From Desulfurococcales archaeon (GTDB taxonomy: Archaea > Thermoproteota > Thermoprotei_A > Sulfolobales > Acidilobaceae), in contig WAOU01000108.1 of NCBI GenBank assembly GCA_015521095.1, positions 1 to 14,296 on the forward strand: a stretch of 14,296 nucleotides of DNA, given 5' to 3'. A program made the position numbers and the translations under genes. Of the stretch, positions 5,725-13,034 are shown one piece after another (the stretch's first letter is position 1; the number at the start of each line of letters is the position of its first letter). The notes beneath the pieces were generated by a model, which was not told where the DNA came from, made no database searches, and worked only from the letters and a program-made list of their open reading frames with translations.

Positions 5725-6975
5725 ATGAGCGGTATTATTAGGACCCAGGGAGCCCAGGTAGGATTCAACGACCTGAAACTTCCCGGAATGTGGAGTAGAA
5801 AGATAGGAAAAGACCTCTATGAAATCTTCATAGGACCACAACACCCTGGAAGCGGACACATGAGAATAGTCATAAGGGTAGATGGAGACGTAATAGTAGA
5901 AGCAGATCCCGACATGGGATACGTCCACAGGACAATGGAAAAACTATCAGAGGTAAGAACCTGGATCAAAGGAATCCCATTATTTGAGAGAATGGCTATA
6001 CACGACGCATGTAACGTAACTCTCCCATATGTCAGGGCCGTGGAGAAGCTGATGGATATAGAGGCCCCAGAGAGGGCCAAGTATCTAAGAGTCCTACTAT
6101 GTGAGATCAACAGGATAGCCGCATTCCTGTACGGTTTCGGTATATTTGGAGTGTTCCTCGGACACTCTACCATGTACATGTGGCCATTCGGCGATAGAGA
6201 AGTATGGGTAGAACTCGCCGAATGGCTTACAGGAGCCAGACTCACGCACTCCTATCCAGTATTTGGAGGAGTTAGACGAGACGTACCGGCAGGCTTCACA
6301 GACGCTCTCAGGAAAGCAATTAGATACATGAGAAAGCGTCTCGAAGACTACAGAAAGATATTCGTGGATAACCCCGTTATACGTGCCAGACTAGAGGGCG
6401 TCGGAGTTATACCAAAGAACTTGGCAATCGAGCTCGGAATAACAGGTCCAAACCTGAGAGCAAGCGGCGTAAAATATGATGTAAGACTGAATCATCCATA
6501 TGAGGTATATGACCAGCTAGACTTCGAGATACCCGTATTCCAGGAAGGAGACGCCTATGCTAGAGTATGGCAGAGAGTAGAGGAAATAAAACAGAGCCTC
6601 AATATCCTAGAACAAGTCGCAGACTGGCTAGACAGGCATCCAAGAACACCTATTCTACACGACAAGTTCTGGAAGACTGCTCCACCCCTCTACAAGAAAA
6701 TCTTTGAGGAAACAGGAAGAGCCAAACTAGGAGCAGTATACGCCATAATGAAGGTTCCAGCTGGGAAAGCCTATGAGAGGGCGGAAACAGCGAGAGGAGA
6801 GATCTCCTACTATGTTGAGAGTAACGGAGGAAACAAACCATATAGGATAAGGATACACTCGGCATCTGCGAGAAACGCGCTCGTCTACAAGTACATAGTT
6901 CCAGGACACAGGGTCATGGATCTCCCAGCGATCTATGGAAGCATAGACTACTTCCCGCCCGAGGCGGATAGGTAG
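5725..6975 (+). CDS. nuoD: Complex I-like subunit NuoD (49-kDa family)
   Basis: NuoD forms, with NuoB, the cavity where electrons from N2 reach the acceptor; it descends from the [NiFe]-hydrogenase large subunit. From the ATG at 5725 it has 416 residues, a normal length. Family signatures are FIGPQHPGSGHMR (35-47), GYVHRTMEKL (65-74), AVEKL (105-109), GPNLRASGVKYDVR (241-254), RGEISYYVESNGG (357-369), KPYRIRIHSAS (371-381) and the terminal DR of YGSIDYFPPEADR (404-416). No hydrogenase CxxC pairs are present, so it is not a hydrogenase. Odd: aligned by eye to the Thermus protein, the quinone-site His38 falls in a one-residue gap after Ser43, Tyr87 becomes Ile92 and Asp139 becomes Phe144. The acceptor may therefore be bound differently. 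The five-base gap to the nuoC stop contains part of its ribosome binding site. Confidence 0.96.
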   Translation: MSGIIRTQGAQVGFNDLKLPGMWSRKIGKDLYEIFIGPQHPGSGHMRIVIRVDGDVIVEADPDMGYVHRTMEKLSEVRTWIKGIPLFERMAIHDACNVTLPYVRAVEKLMDIEAPERAKYLRVLLCEINRIAAFLYGFGIFGVFLGHSTMYMWPFGDREVWVELAEWLTGARLTHSYPVFGGVRRDVPAGFTDALRKAIRYMRKRLEDYRKIFVDNPVIRARLEGVGVIPKNLAIELGITGPNLRASGVKYDVRLNHPYEVYDQLDFEIPVFQEGDAYARVWQRVEEIKQSLNILEQVADWLDRHPRTPILHDKFWKTAPPLYKKIFEETGRAKLGAVYAIMKVPAGKAYERAETARGEISYYVESNGGNKPYRIRIHSASARNALVYKYIVPGHRVMDLPAIYGSIDYFPPEADR

Positions 6976-6990
6976 GAGGGGTGACGGTAT

Positions 6991-8019
6991 ATGAGTGGAA
7001 TACTCAATATAATAATTCAGATTATAACTTGGCCTCCCCTCTGGCAACTCGTCGTATTAGGACTCCTCATACCATTAGGAGTAGTGGTATTTATATTATG
7101 GTTCGAGAGAAAAACAGCTGCTAGAGTCCAGAGAAGAATAGGGCCATATCACGTATCTCCTAAGATTGCCGGAGGCCTGCAGCTAATAGCAGACCTTATG
7201 CGATACATGTTCCAAGAGGTAATAATTCCAAAAACAGTCGATAAGTTCCCCTTCATAGTAGCTCCACTAGCTGCACTAATACTATCAATCGTGCCGGTAG
7301 TAGCCATACCATTTACATCGATCGAAGCATACTTCCCGATAGACATGTCATATAGCCTCATAATATCGCTTGCATTACTAACACTCTCGCCTCTCTTCAT
7401 AATTCTAAGCGGATGGGCGAGCAACAACAAGTTCTCAGTAATAGGTGGTATGAGAGAAGCATACCTTATAACAGCCTATGAGCTAGTTGCAGTACTCGCA
7501 TTTCTCTCAGCAGGAGCAATTACAGGAAGCTTCAACCTAGTCGATATCGTTGAAGCACAAAGCGGTGTAAAGTGGTTCATAATACTTAATCCATTGGCGT
7601 TTGCTGCAGCGTTCATAGGAGTTCTACTATCGACAAGCGGGTTCCCATTCGAGATCGCCGAGTCAGAGCACGAAGTAGTGGCGGGTGCTTTCACAGAATA
7701 CTCTGGCCTCGTCTATGGAATGAACATGGGAGCGGCATACCTGAAAAGAATGATATTCTCTATAATGATAGCCGTAGTATTCCTTGGAGGATGGCAACCA
7801 TACACTCCTGGAGAAGGATTCATAGCCGGCTACCTTGTACCGAGCATAGTGATACTTGTAAAAGCCACAATACTCATGATGATATTCAGCTTCTTTAGAG
7901 CAGTATACGGACGCTACAGGCTCGACCAAGCCCTCGATATCGCCTGGAAAATACTATTCCCTCTAGCAGTGCTAGGATTCGGGCTAGGCCTCCTCGAGGC
8001 CTATCTCGGGATTATTTAG
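6991..8019 (+). CDS. nuoH: Complex I-like membrane subunit NuoH (ND1-like)
   Basis: This 342-residue membrane protein (about eight helices) anchors the peripheral arm and forms part of the acceptor chamber. Signatures: WFERKTAARVQRRIGP (37-52), GLQLIADLMR (62-71), SVIGGMREAYLITAYEL (149-165), FEIAESEHEVVAG (220-232) followed by FTEYSG, and FRAVYGRYRLDQ (302-313) with WK at 319-320. The acidic cluster Glu220, Glu224, Glu226 and Glu228 matches the DLPEAEAEL run of bacterial NuoH, with Ala where Pro is usual. The later AEY motif (Glu in helix 7) reads AAY, with Ala249 in place of the Glu. GGAGGGGTGAC sits a few bases before the ATG, and the gap after nuoD is 15 bases. Confidence 0.96.
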   Translation: MSGILNIIIQIITWPPLWQLVVLGLLIPLGVVVFILWFERKTAARVQRRIGPYHVSPKIAGGLQLIADLMRYMFQEVIIPKTVDKFPFIVAPLAALILSIVPVVAIPFTSIEAYFPIDMSYSLIISLALLTLSPLFIILSGWASNNKFSVIGGMREAYLITAYELVAVLAFLSAGAITGSFNLVDIVEAQSGVKWFIILNPLAFAAAFIGVLLSTSGFPFEIAESEHEVVAGAFTEYSGLVYGMNMGAAYLKRMIFSIMIAVVFLGGWQPYTPGEGFIAGYLVPSIVILVKATILMMIFSFFRAVYGRYRLDQALDIAWKILFPLAVLGFGLGLLEAYLGII

Positions 8020-8033
8020 GAGGTGGAAATGGG

Positions 8034-8588
8034 ATGCCAGCCAAACCTGTGAGTAAACAGGTTCCGAGTAGAGGAGGGATATTCTCAAAGTTCAAGGGCA
8101 ACATAGAAGCAATAGCAATAGGTGTAAAATTCTTCTTCAACCCTCAAAGATTCACACTGATATACCCAAAGGAGTACATTAAGCTCAAAGAGGGATACCG
8201 AGGCTTCATAGTACTTCGCAAAGATAAGTGTATAAACTGTGGATCCTGTGCGAGAATATGTCCTGCAGCAGCGATGAGACTCATAAGACTACCGTTTACA
8301 GATCCAAAGACAGGCAAAACAAGGATGAAGCTATGGCCCGTCATCAATTACAATAGATGTATATTCTGTGGCTACTGTGTAGACGTGTGTCCAACCGAGG
8401 CACTTTACCATGTACCATACCACGACGTAGTCTACGAGACAATGGACGTCATGGATCTAGATCTCGAAGAATTCCAAAAAGAGCCCGAATGGGACGCTGA
8501 GAAACTCGGTCTTCCTGTAAAGTATGTTGTCGACGAGAAAATGGGTCTTGTCAAGGTCAGGATAAAGGAGGAAGGTGAGAAGCAATGA
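8034..8588 (+). CDS. nuoI: Complex I-like ferredoxin subunit NuoI (two [4Fe-4S])
   Basis: This 184-residue peripheral-arm protein carries clusters N6a and N6b and passes electrons to N2 in NuoB. Two CxxCxxCxxxCP motifs are clear: Cys66, Cys69, Cys72, Cys76 (CINCGSCARICP) and Cys109, Cys112, Cys115, Cys119 (CIFCGYCVDVCP). The spacer between them (about 32 residues, with PKTGKTRMKLWP) fits NuoI. An amphipathic N-terminal region (about 15-55) probably lies on the membrane arm. The C-terminal tail from about 145 is acidic and charged. AGGAGGTGG precedes the ATG by about eight bases; an ATG at 8029 is in another frame. The stop overlaps nuoJ in an ATGA junction. Without NuoE, F and G at this locus, NuoI is a plausible entry point for electrons from a soluble donor such as ferredoxin; this is inference. 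Confidence 0.96.
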   Translation: MPAKPVSKQVPSRGGIFSKFKGNIEAIAIGVKFFFNPQRFTLIYPKEYIKLKEGYRGFIVLRKDKCINCGSCARICPAAAMRLIRLPFTDPKTGKTRMKLWPVINYNRCIFCGYCVDVCPTEALYHVPYHDVVYETMDVMDLDLEEFQKEPEWDAEKLGLPVKYVVDEKMGLVKVRIKEEGEKQ

Positions 8589-9067
8589 CGGGAGGAGCAT
8601 TACCTATACTTGCAGCCATAACAGGAGCTTTCATGTTATTCATATCTATACTAATCGTGAAAAGCAAAGATCTCGTATATGCCAGCAGCTCTCTCGCAAT
8701 ACTAGGAATATTGAATGCGATAATGATAGCATTCCTCGGATACTATCTGGTAGCAGCGTTTCTTGTAGTGGTCTATGTAGGTGCAGCAGTTATGTTCATA
8801 ATAATTACAGTATCAATGCTCGGAGGTAAAGCAAAAGAGCCTGTAGACGAGTCAAAGGGATACTTTACAGCGGGAGCTGTAGGAGCCTCGTTGTTCCTCT
8901 TAGTAACAGCAATGGCAGCATATCTCGGATATGTTAGACCATCTAACATTAGTGTCACTGATGTATCGGCTTCAATCCTTGAAAGCCACTCTCTAGTTAT
9001 CGGCATAATACTATTGGCTCTTGCAGCGACGCTGATCGAAGCAATAGCTATAGCAAGGAGGGGGTGA
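8585..9067 (+). CDS. nuoJ: Complex I-like membrane subunit NuoJ (ND6-like)
   Basis: This 160-residue protein has about five hydrophobic helices (about 5-25, 33-52, 54-78, 94-115, 136-157). The third carries VVVYVGAAVMFIII (61-74), the recognisable NuoJ signature; its Tyr64 corresponds to the conserved Tyr of the helix-3 pi-bulge, a hinge in coupling. The ATG overlaps the nuoI stop by four bases (ATGA), so translation is likely coupled, with GAGGAAGGTGAG ahead as ribosome binding site inside nuoI. Sequence conservation in NuoJ is low, so the call also leans on its position between nuoI and nuoK. Confidence 0.9.
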   Translation: MTGGALPILAAITGAFMLFISILIVKSKDLVYASSSLAILGILNAIMIAFLGYYLVAAFLVVVYVGAAVMFIIITVSMLGGKAKEPVDESKGYFTAGAVGASLFLLVTAMAAYLGYVRPSNISVTDVSASILESHSLVIGIILLALAATLIEAIAIARRG

Positions 9068-9073
9068 AGAGTC

Positions 9074-9388
9074 GTGGCGTTAGTTGATGTTACAATAGCA
9101 GGGATCGCCCTTATAACTTCCGCGTTCATGGCTGCAATAGCAGCGTATGGAATGACATATTCGAAGAGCTTTATACGACAGCTACTATCAATAGAGATAT
9201 TGTTCAATGCTGTCCTCCTAGCAATAATTGTACTATCAGCACTAAGCCCGGCTAGTCTAACTGCGTTCTCCATAATCCTAATATCAGTAGTTGCAGGAGA
9301 GGTCATCGTAATCGTTGCCGTGATAGCTGCATACTATAGAGTGGCGAAAGCATTGGACTCCTCAGCTCTAGAAGAGGAGGGGGTGTAA
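9074..9388 (+). CDS. nuoK: Complex I-like membrane subunit NuoK (ND4L-like)
   Basis: This 104-residue protein has three helices, the usual NuoK size. Both conserved buried Glu residues of the central proton path are kept: Glu41 in LLSIEILFNAVLL (E. coli Glu36) and Glu76 in VVAGEVIVIVAV (E. coli Glu72), 35 residues apart. A GTG start is chosen for GGAGGGGGTGA just upstream; no ATG is available before helix 1. The C-terminus is acidic (EEEGV). The gap after nuoJ is six bases. Loss of charged residues elsewhere in the complex makes the full preservation here notable. Confidence 0.93.
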   Translation: MALVDVTIAGIALITSAFMAAIAAYGMTYSKSFIRQLLSIEILFNAVLLAIIVLSALSPASLTAFSIILISVVAGEVIVIVAVIAAYYRVAKALDSSALEEEGV

Positions 9389-9391
9389 GGA

Positions 9392-10942
9392 GTGTACGCG
9401 AAAATACCTGTCTGGTACATTAGCATTCTGCTTCCAGTCCTAGTCGGCGTACTAGGACTAATCCTAGGGGAGAGAAAAGGATCATTAATAGCCAAATTAT
9501 CAGCAATATCGCTGATAATACCTACGTTGGCACTCGGACACTACTGGGCGAATGTTAACATAGCTGAAGGAATAGTAGACCCAATAGTGATAGACTTAAC
9601 CAAATACAAGCTGGGTACCTTTGCCCTAGTCCTAGACGGTCTATCAGCCCCAATAGTACTCGGCATATCGCTCGTAACAGCATTCGTAGCAATCTACGGA
9701 TACAAGTATATGACCGTCAGGATAGAGGAAATGCATAGTGAAGGAGAAAAAGCCCCCAGCATCGGAGCATACTACTTCCTATATAATGTATTCGCGGTAT
9801 CAATGCTCGGTATGGCTTTAGCCAACAACTTGATATTCTTCTACTTCTTCCTAGAAGTCAGCCTGATATCATCATTCTTACTAATCGCTTACTATGGGTA
9901 CGGAGACAGGAGAAAGATCTCATTACTGTACTTCATCTGGACACATGTAGCTGGGGCATTATTCATAGCTGGAGTATTATACTACGGAGTCAAAGCAGGT
10001 AGCTTCGATATACTCACAATATCAAATACTGGTGTAATTTCATACATAGCGCCAGCAAGCACAACAATAGGATCAGCATACAAGATCGCTGCAGCAGCAA
10101 TAATAGTAGGTCTCTTCATAAAGATGGCAGTCTTCGGCGTCCACATGTGGCTCCCCTACGCACACGCCGAAGCACCAACACCGGTATCAGCACTATTATC
10201 TCCGAACCTAATCGGTATAGCCGGATATGCATTCATTAGATTCGCCTTCCCATTATTCCCCGAAGTAATATACAAGATACACTACTATCTCCTCGGCCTA
10301 GCTATCATAACCATAATCTACGGAGGACTAGTTGCACTAAGACAGACAGACTTCAAGAGGTTCCTCGCATACTCAAGCGTAAGCCAGATGGGCTACCTAC
10401 TACTAGGAATAGCAACACTATCCGCATACGGTATTGGAGGAGCAATACTACACTACTTCACCCACGCAATAGGAAAAGCAGTCCTCTTCATGGTAGCAGG
10501 AGTATTCATAACAGAACTACACGGGCTCCGAAACATAACCAAAATGGGAGGACTAGCCAGAGCATATCCCCTAATGGCAGCCGCAGCTCTACTAGGATTC
10601 ATGCACCTAGTAGGAATGCCGCCTACAATAGGTATGTGGAGCGAGTTGCTCATAACCATAGGAGTAGTCAAAGCAATACCACTAACTACAGTAGATAACG
10701 TCATAGTTGTGGCCACGATACTCATATTGTCGTTCGGTATCAGCGCGGCCTACGCATTCATAACAATGAGGAAGATATTCTACGGCCAGCTGAAAGAACA
10801 GGTACCCCAAGAAGTAATGGACGGCTTCAAATATGCAGTAGTAGTCCTAGCGGTACTAGGCGTGGTCTTCTTCCTAATAGTAGCACCGCTCATGTCACCG
10901 CTCCAACAAGCATCCGAACTAGTTGCCTCTCTCATAGGATAG
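9392..10942 (+). CDS. nuoM: Complex I-like antiporter-type subunit NuoM (ND4-like)
   Basis: This 516-residue antiporter-like membrane protein has about 14 helices and should carry one proton-translocation channel. The NuoM assignment rests on HMWLPYAHAEAPTP (251-264), whose AHAEAP is the NuoM form rather than the GPTP form of NuoL. Key residues present: Glu155 in helix 5 (FFLEVS), Lys244 in helix 7, His354, His358 and Lys362 in the central region, and Glu418 in helix 12 (MWSELL), matching E. coli Glu144, Lys234 and Glu407. The helix-8 Lys (E. coli Lys265 in LLKTAAYG) aligns with Gly275 in LLSPNLIGIAGY. The GTG start follows the nuoK stop by three bases, with AAGGA adjacent and GAGGAGGGGG upstream. 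It precedes nuoL here, whereas the usual bacterial order is L-M-N. Confidence 0.92.
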   Translation: MYAKIPVWYISILLPVLVGVLGLILGERKGSLIAKLSAISLIIPTLALGHYWANVNIAEGIVDPIVIDLTKYKLGTFALVLDGLSAPIVLGISLVTAFVAIYGYKYMTVRIEEMHSEGEKAPSIGAYYFLYNVFAVSMLGMALANNLIFFYFFLEVSLISSFLLIAYYGYGDRRKISLLYFIWTHVAGALFIAGVLYYGVKAGSFDILTISNTGVISYIAPASTTIGSAYKIAAAAIIVGLFIKMAVFGVHMWLPYAHAEAPTPVSALLSPNLIGIAGYAFIRFAFPLFPEVIYKIHYYLLGLAIITIIYGGLVALRQTDFKRFLAYSSVSQMGYLLLGIATLSAYGIGGAILHYFTHAIGKAVLFMVAGVFITELHGLRNITKMGGLARAYPLMAAAALLGFMHLVGMPPTIGMWSELLITIGVVKAIPLTTVDNVIVVATILILSFGISAAYAFITMRKIFYGQLKEQVPQEVMDGFKYAVVVLAVLGVVFFLIVAPLMSPLQQASELVASLIG

Positions 10943-10955
10943 GAGGTGGGAGAAT

Positions 10956-13028
10956 ATGGAGTTTACAGGAACCGGATTAGTAGTTGAGCCGAACGCAAGC
11001 CTCATGCCCTGGGCCCTCATATGGGGGTTCTCATATCTAGGAGCAGCAGTACTTGCAATACTATACTTCATAGGGGTAAAGAACGAGAAAATCTATGGAT
11101 GGGGAAGCGTCGCGTCAATAGCGCTCTCAACAATAGTATCGTTCATGGCTCTAGGAAAAGTGCTAGGCGGCGAAGTAATATACGCGGCCAGTAGTGTAAC
11201 ATGGGTGCCATGGATAAACATAGGAATAGGAGTCTACCTAGACGGTCTCGGAGCAATAATGGCGGTCATAGTCAGCTTCCTAAGCCTACTAATAGCAATC
11301 TACAGCACCGAATACATGAAAGGCGACTGGGGAGTACAGAGATACTTCTTCTTCTTTACATTCTTCGTAGCAAGCATGCTACTCCTAGTAACCGCTGATA
11401 ACCTGGTCTTGATGTTCATCGGATGGGAGGGCACTGGAATAGCAAGCTATGCCCTAATAGGACACTGGTACACAGACGAAGAAGAATACTGGGTAGGAAT
11501 ACCAGGCAGAAAAGCATTTGGAACACCAATGTACTTCGAGCCTAGCCACAGCGGAGTAAGAGCACTAATGTTCACGAGAGTAGGAGACGTAGGACTCCTC
11601 ATAGGAATGGCTGCACTATACCTACTCACAGGAACATTCAGCATACCCGAACTCGCCGCAGACACCGGATGGCTAGCGACACTAGCATCCAAGGGGGTAC
11701 TAACAGCACTCCTCTTAGTATTCACACTAGGAGCACTCGCAAAGAGCGCGCAGTTCCCGTTCCAGGAATGGCTTGTAACAGCTATGACCGGCCCGACACC
11801 AGTATCAGCACTAATACACGCGGCCACAATGGTGAAAGCAGGAGTCTACTTCATGCTAAGAATGGCGCCAGTCTTCCTACTCGGCGCATCTCTCCCACTA
11901 GTAGCCTCACAGCTACAGACCTACTTCGTAATAATAGCAGGTCTCGGAGCAATAACAGCTTTCATGATGGCTACAATGGCACTAGTATCCAACGAGCTCA
12001 AACTAATCCTAGCCTACTCGACTGCAAGCCAGCTAGGTTACATGTTCATCGGAGTAGCAGCTGCAGGAGTACTAGTATCTCACGCACATGAGGCGGCAGC
12101 ACTAGGAGTAGTAGCTGGACTATCACACCTAATGAGCCACGCAATATTCAAAGCCGCGCTCTTCCTAATAGCAGGCTGGCTCATACACGCCGCACACAGC
12201 AGATTCATAGACTACATGGGCGAATACGCGAAATACATGAAGGTTACAGCAATAGCAATGTGGCTAGCAGGCCTCAGCCTAATGGCAATACCTCCTCTAA
12301 GCGGCTTCTTCTCAAAGGAACTAACACTCAAAGCAGCCGAAGAAGCCCATCTCGTATGGGTCTATGCTCTCGGAGTGATAACAGCAGGCCTCACAGCAGC
12401 ATACACTCTTAGAATGATACTAAGAGTAATGCACCTACCTCCGAAGAAAGAAGGACACGGCCATCCACACGAAGCACCAATCCTTATGCTTGCTCCGTAC
12501 ACGTTCCTAGCAATACTTGCCCTAGTGATGGGATTAGTATGGACATGGGTTTATCCAGAGCTAGCAAAAGGAATCTCAGAGACGCTAGGAATAGCGCTAG
12601 CAGTAGATGCTGTCAAAGAACTATATCAAGTATCAATAGCTGCAACAGGAACAATCATGACGCTAGGATGGGTGGCAGTGAACTTTATCGCCGTAGCAGC
12701 AATATACCTAGCCCTAAAGGTAGACTTCGACTCAATACTAGAAAAGAACACAATAGCAAGAGCTATTCATGACTTCCTATTCGACAGATGGTACATTAAC
12801 GCACTAATATACATCGTAATAGTAGGAGGATTCGCAGGACTATCAATGATACTAGCAGGCATAGACCATGTCATAGACCTAGCCTATCATGCAGCTATAC
12901 CAGCAGTATTCGCGCTAGGAGCAGCCGGCCTAAGAGCATTACACAGAGGAAAGACCGATTATTATCTAATGCTCTACATGTACTTCGTATCCATCATACT
13001 ACTAGTACTCTACATAATATGGGGGTGA
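10956..13028 (+). CDS. nuoL: Complex I-like antiporter-type subunit NuoL (ND5-like)
   Basis: This 690-residue protein is longer than E. coli NuoL (613). Signature residues of the proton channel are present: Glu158 in helix 5 (IGWEGTGIASY), Lys263 in helix 7, the run GPTPVSALIHAATMVKAGVY (279-298) with His288 and Lys294, the HLMSHAIFKAALF block (391-403) with Lys399, and Lys454 in GFFSKELTL. The C-terminal part (from about 590) has DRWYINALI and a final hydrophobic helix, consistent with the lateral helix HL and anchor helix. Between helices 5 and 6 there is an extra segment of about 19 residues (near 175-195, WVGIPGRKAFGT), and a His-rich loop lies at 501-505. AGGAGGTGGG lies ahead of the ATG. 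It sits 13 bases after nuoM. Confidence 0.95.
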   Translation: MEFTGTGLVVEPNASLMPWALIWGFSYLGAAVLAILYFIGVKNEKIYGWGSVASIALSTIVSFMALGKVLGGEVIYAASSVTWVPWINIGIGVYLDGLGAIMAVIVSFLSLLIAIYSTEYMKGDWGVQRYFFFFTFFVASMLLLVTADNLVLMFIGWEGTGIASYALIGHWYTDEEEYWVGIPGRKAFGTPMYFEPSHSGVRALMFTRVGDVGLLIGMAALYLLTGTFSIPELAADTGWLATLASKGVLTALLLVFTLGALAKSAQFPFQEWLVTAMTGPTPVSALIHAATMVKAGVYFMLRMAPVFLLGASLPLVASQLQTYFVIIAGLGAITAFMMATMALVSNELKLILAYSTASQLGYMFIGVAAAGVLVSHAHEAAALGVVAGLSHLMSHAIFKAALFLIAGWLIHAAHSRFIDYMGEYAKYMKVTAIAMWLAGLSLMAIPPLSGFFSKELTLKAAEEAHLVWVYALGVITAGLTAAYTLRMILRVMHLPPKKEGHGHPHEAPILMLAPYTFLAILALVMGLVWTWVYPELAKGISETLGIALAVDAVKELYQVSIAATGTIMTLGWVAVNFIAVAAIYLALKVDFDSILEKNTIARAIHDFLFDRWYINALIYIVIVGGFAGLSMILAGIDHVIDLAYHAAIPAVFALGAAGLRALHRGKTDYYLMLYMYFVSIILLVLYIIWG

Positions 13029-13034
13029 AGATCC

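Noticed and set aside
5725..6975. NuoD as a [NiFe]-hydrogenase large subunit (Mbh or Ech type)
   Set aside because: The CxxC pairs that bind nickel are absent at both ends, and the full nuoA-N set with NuoA, J and K points to a complex I-like enzyme.
8575..8829. 84-residue + strand frame at the nuoI-nuoJ junction
   Set aside because: It is a shifted reading of nuoJ, rich in Ser, Arg and Cys with no motif, while nuoJ in the correct frame has the family signature and an ATGA overlap with nuoI.
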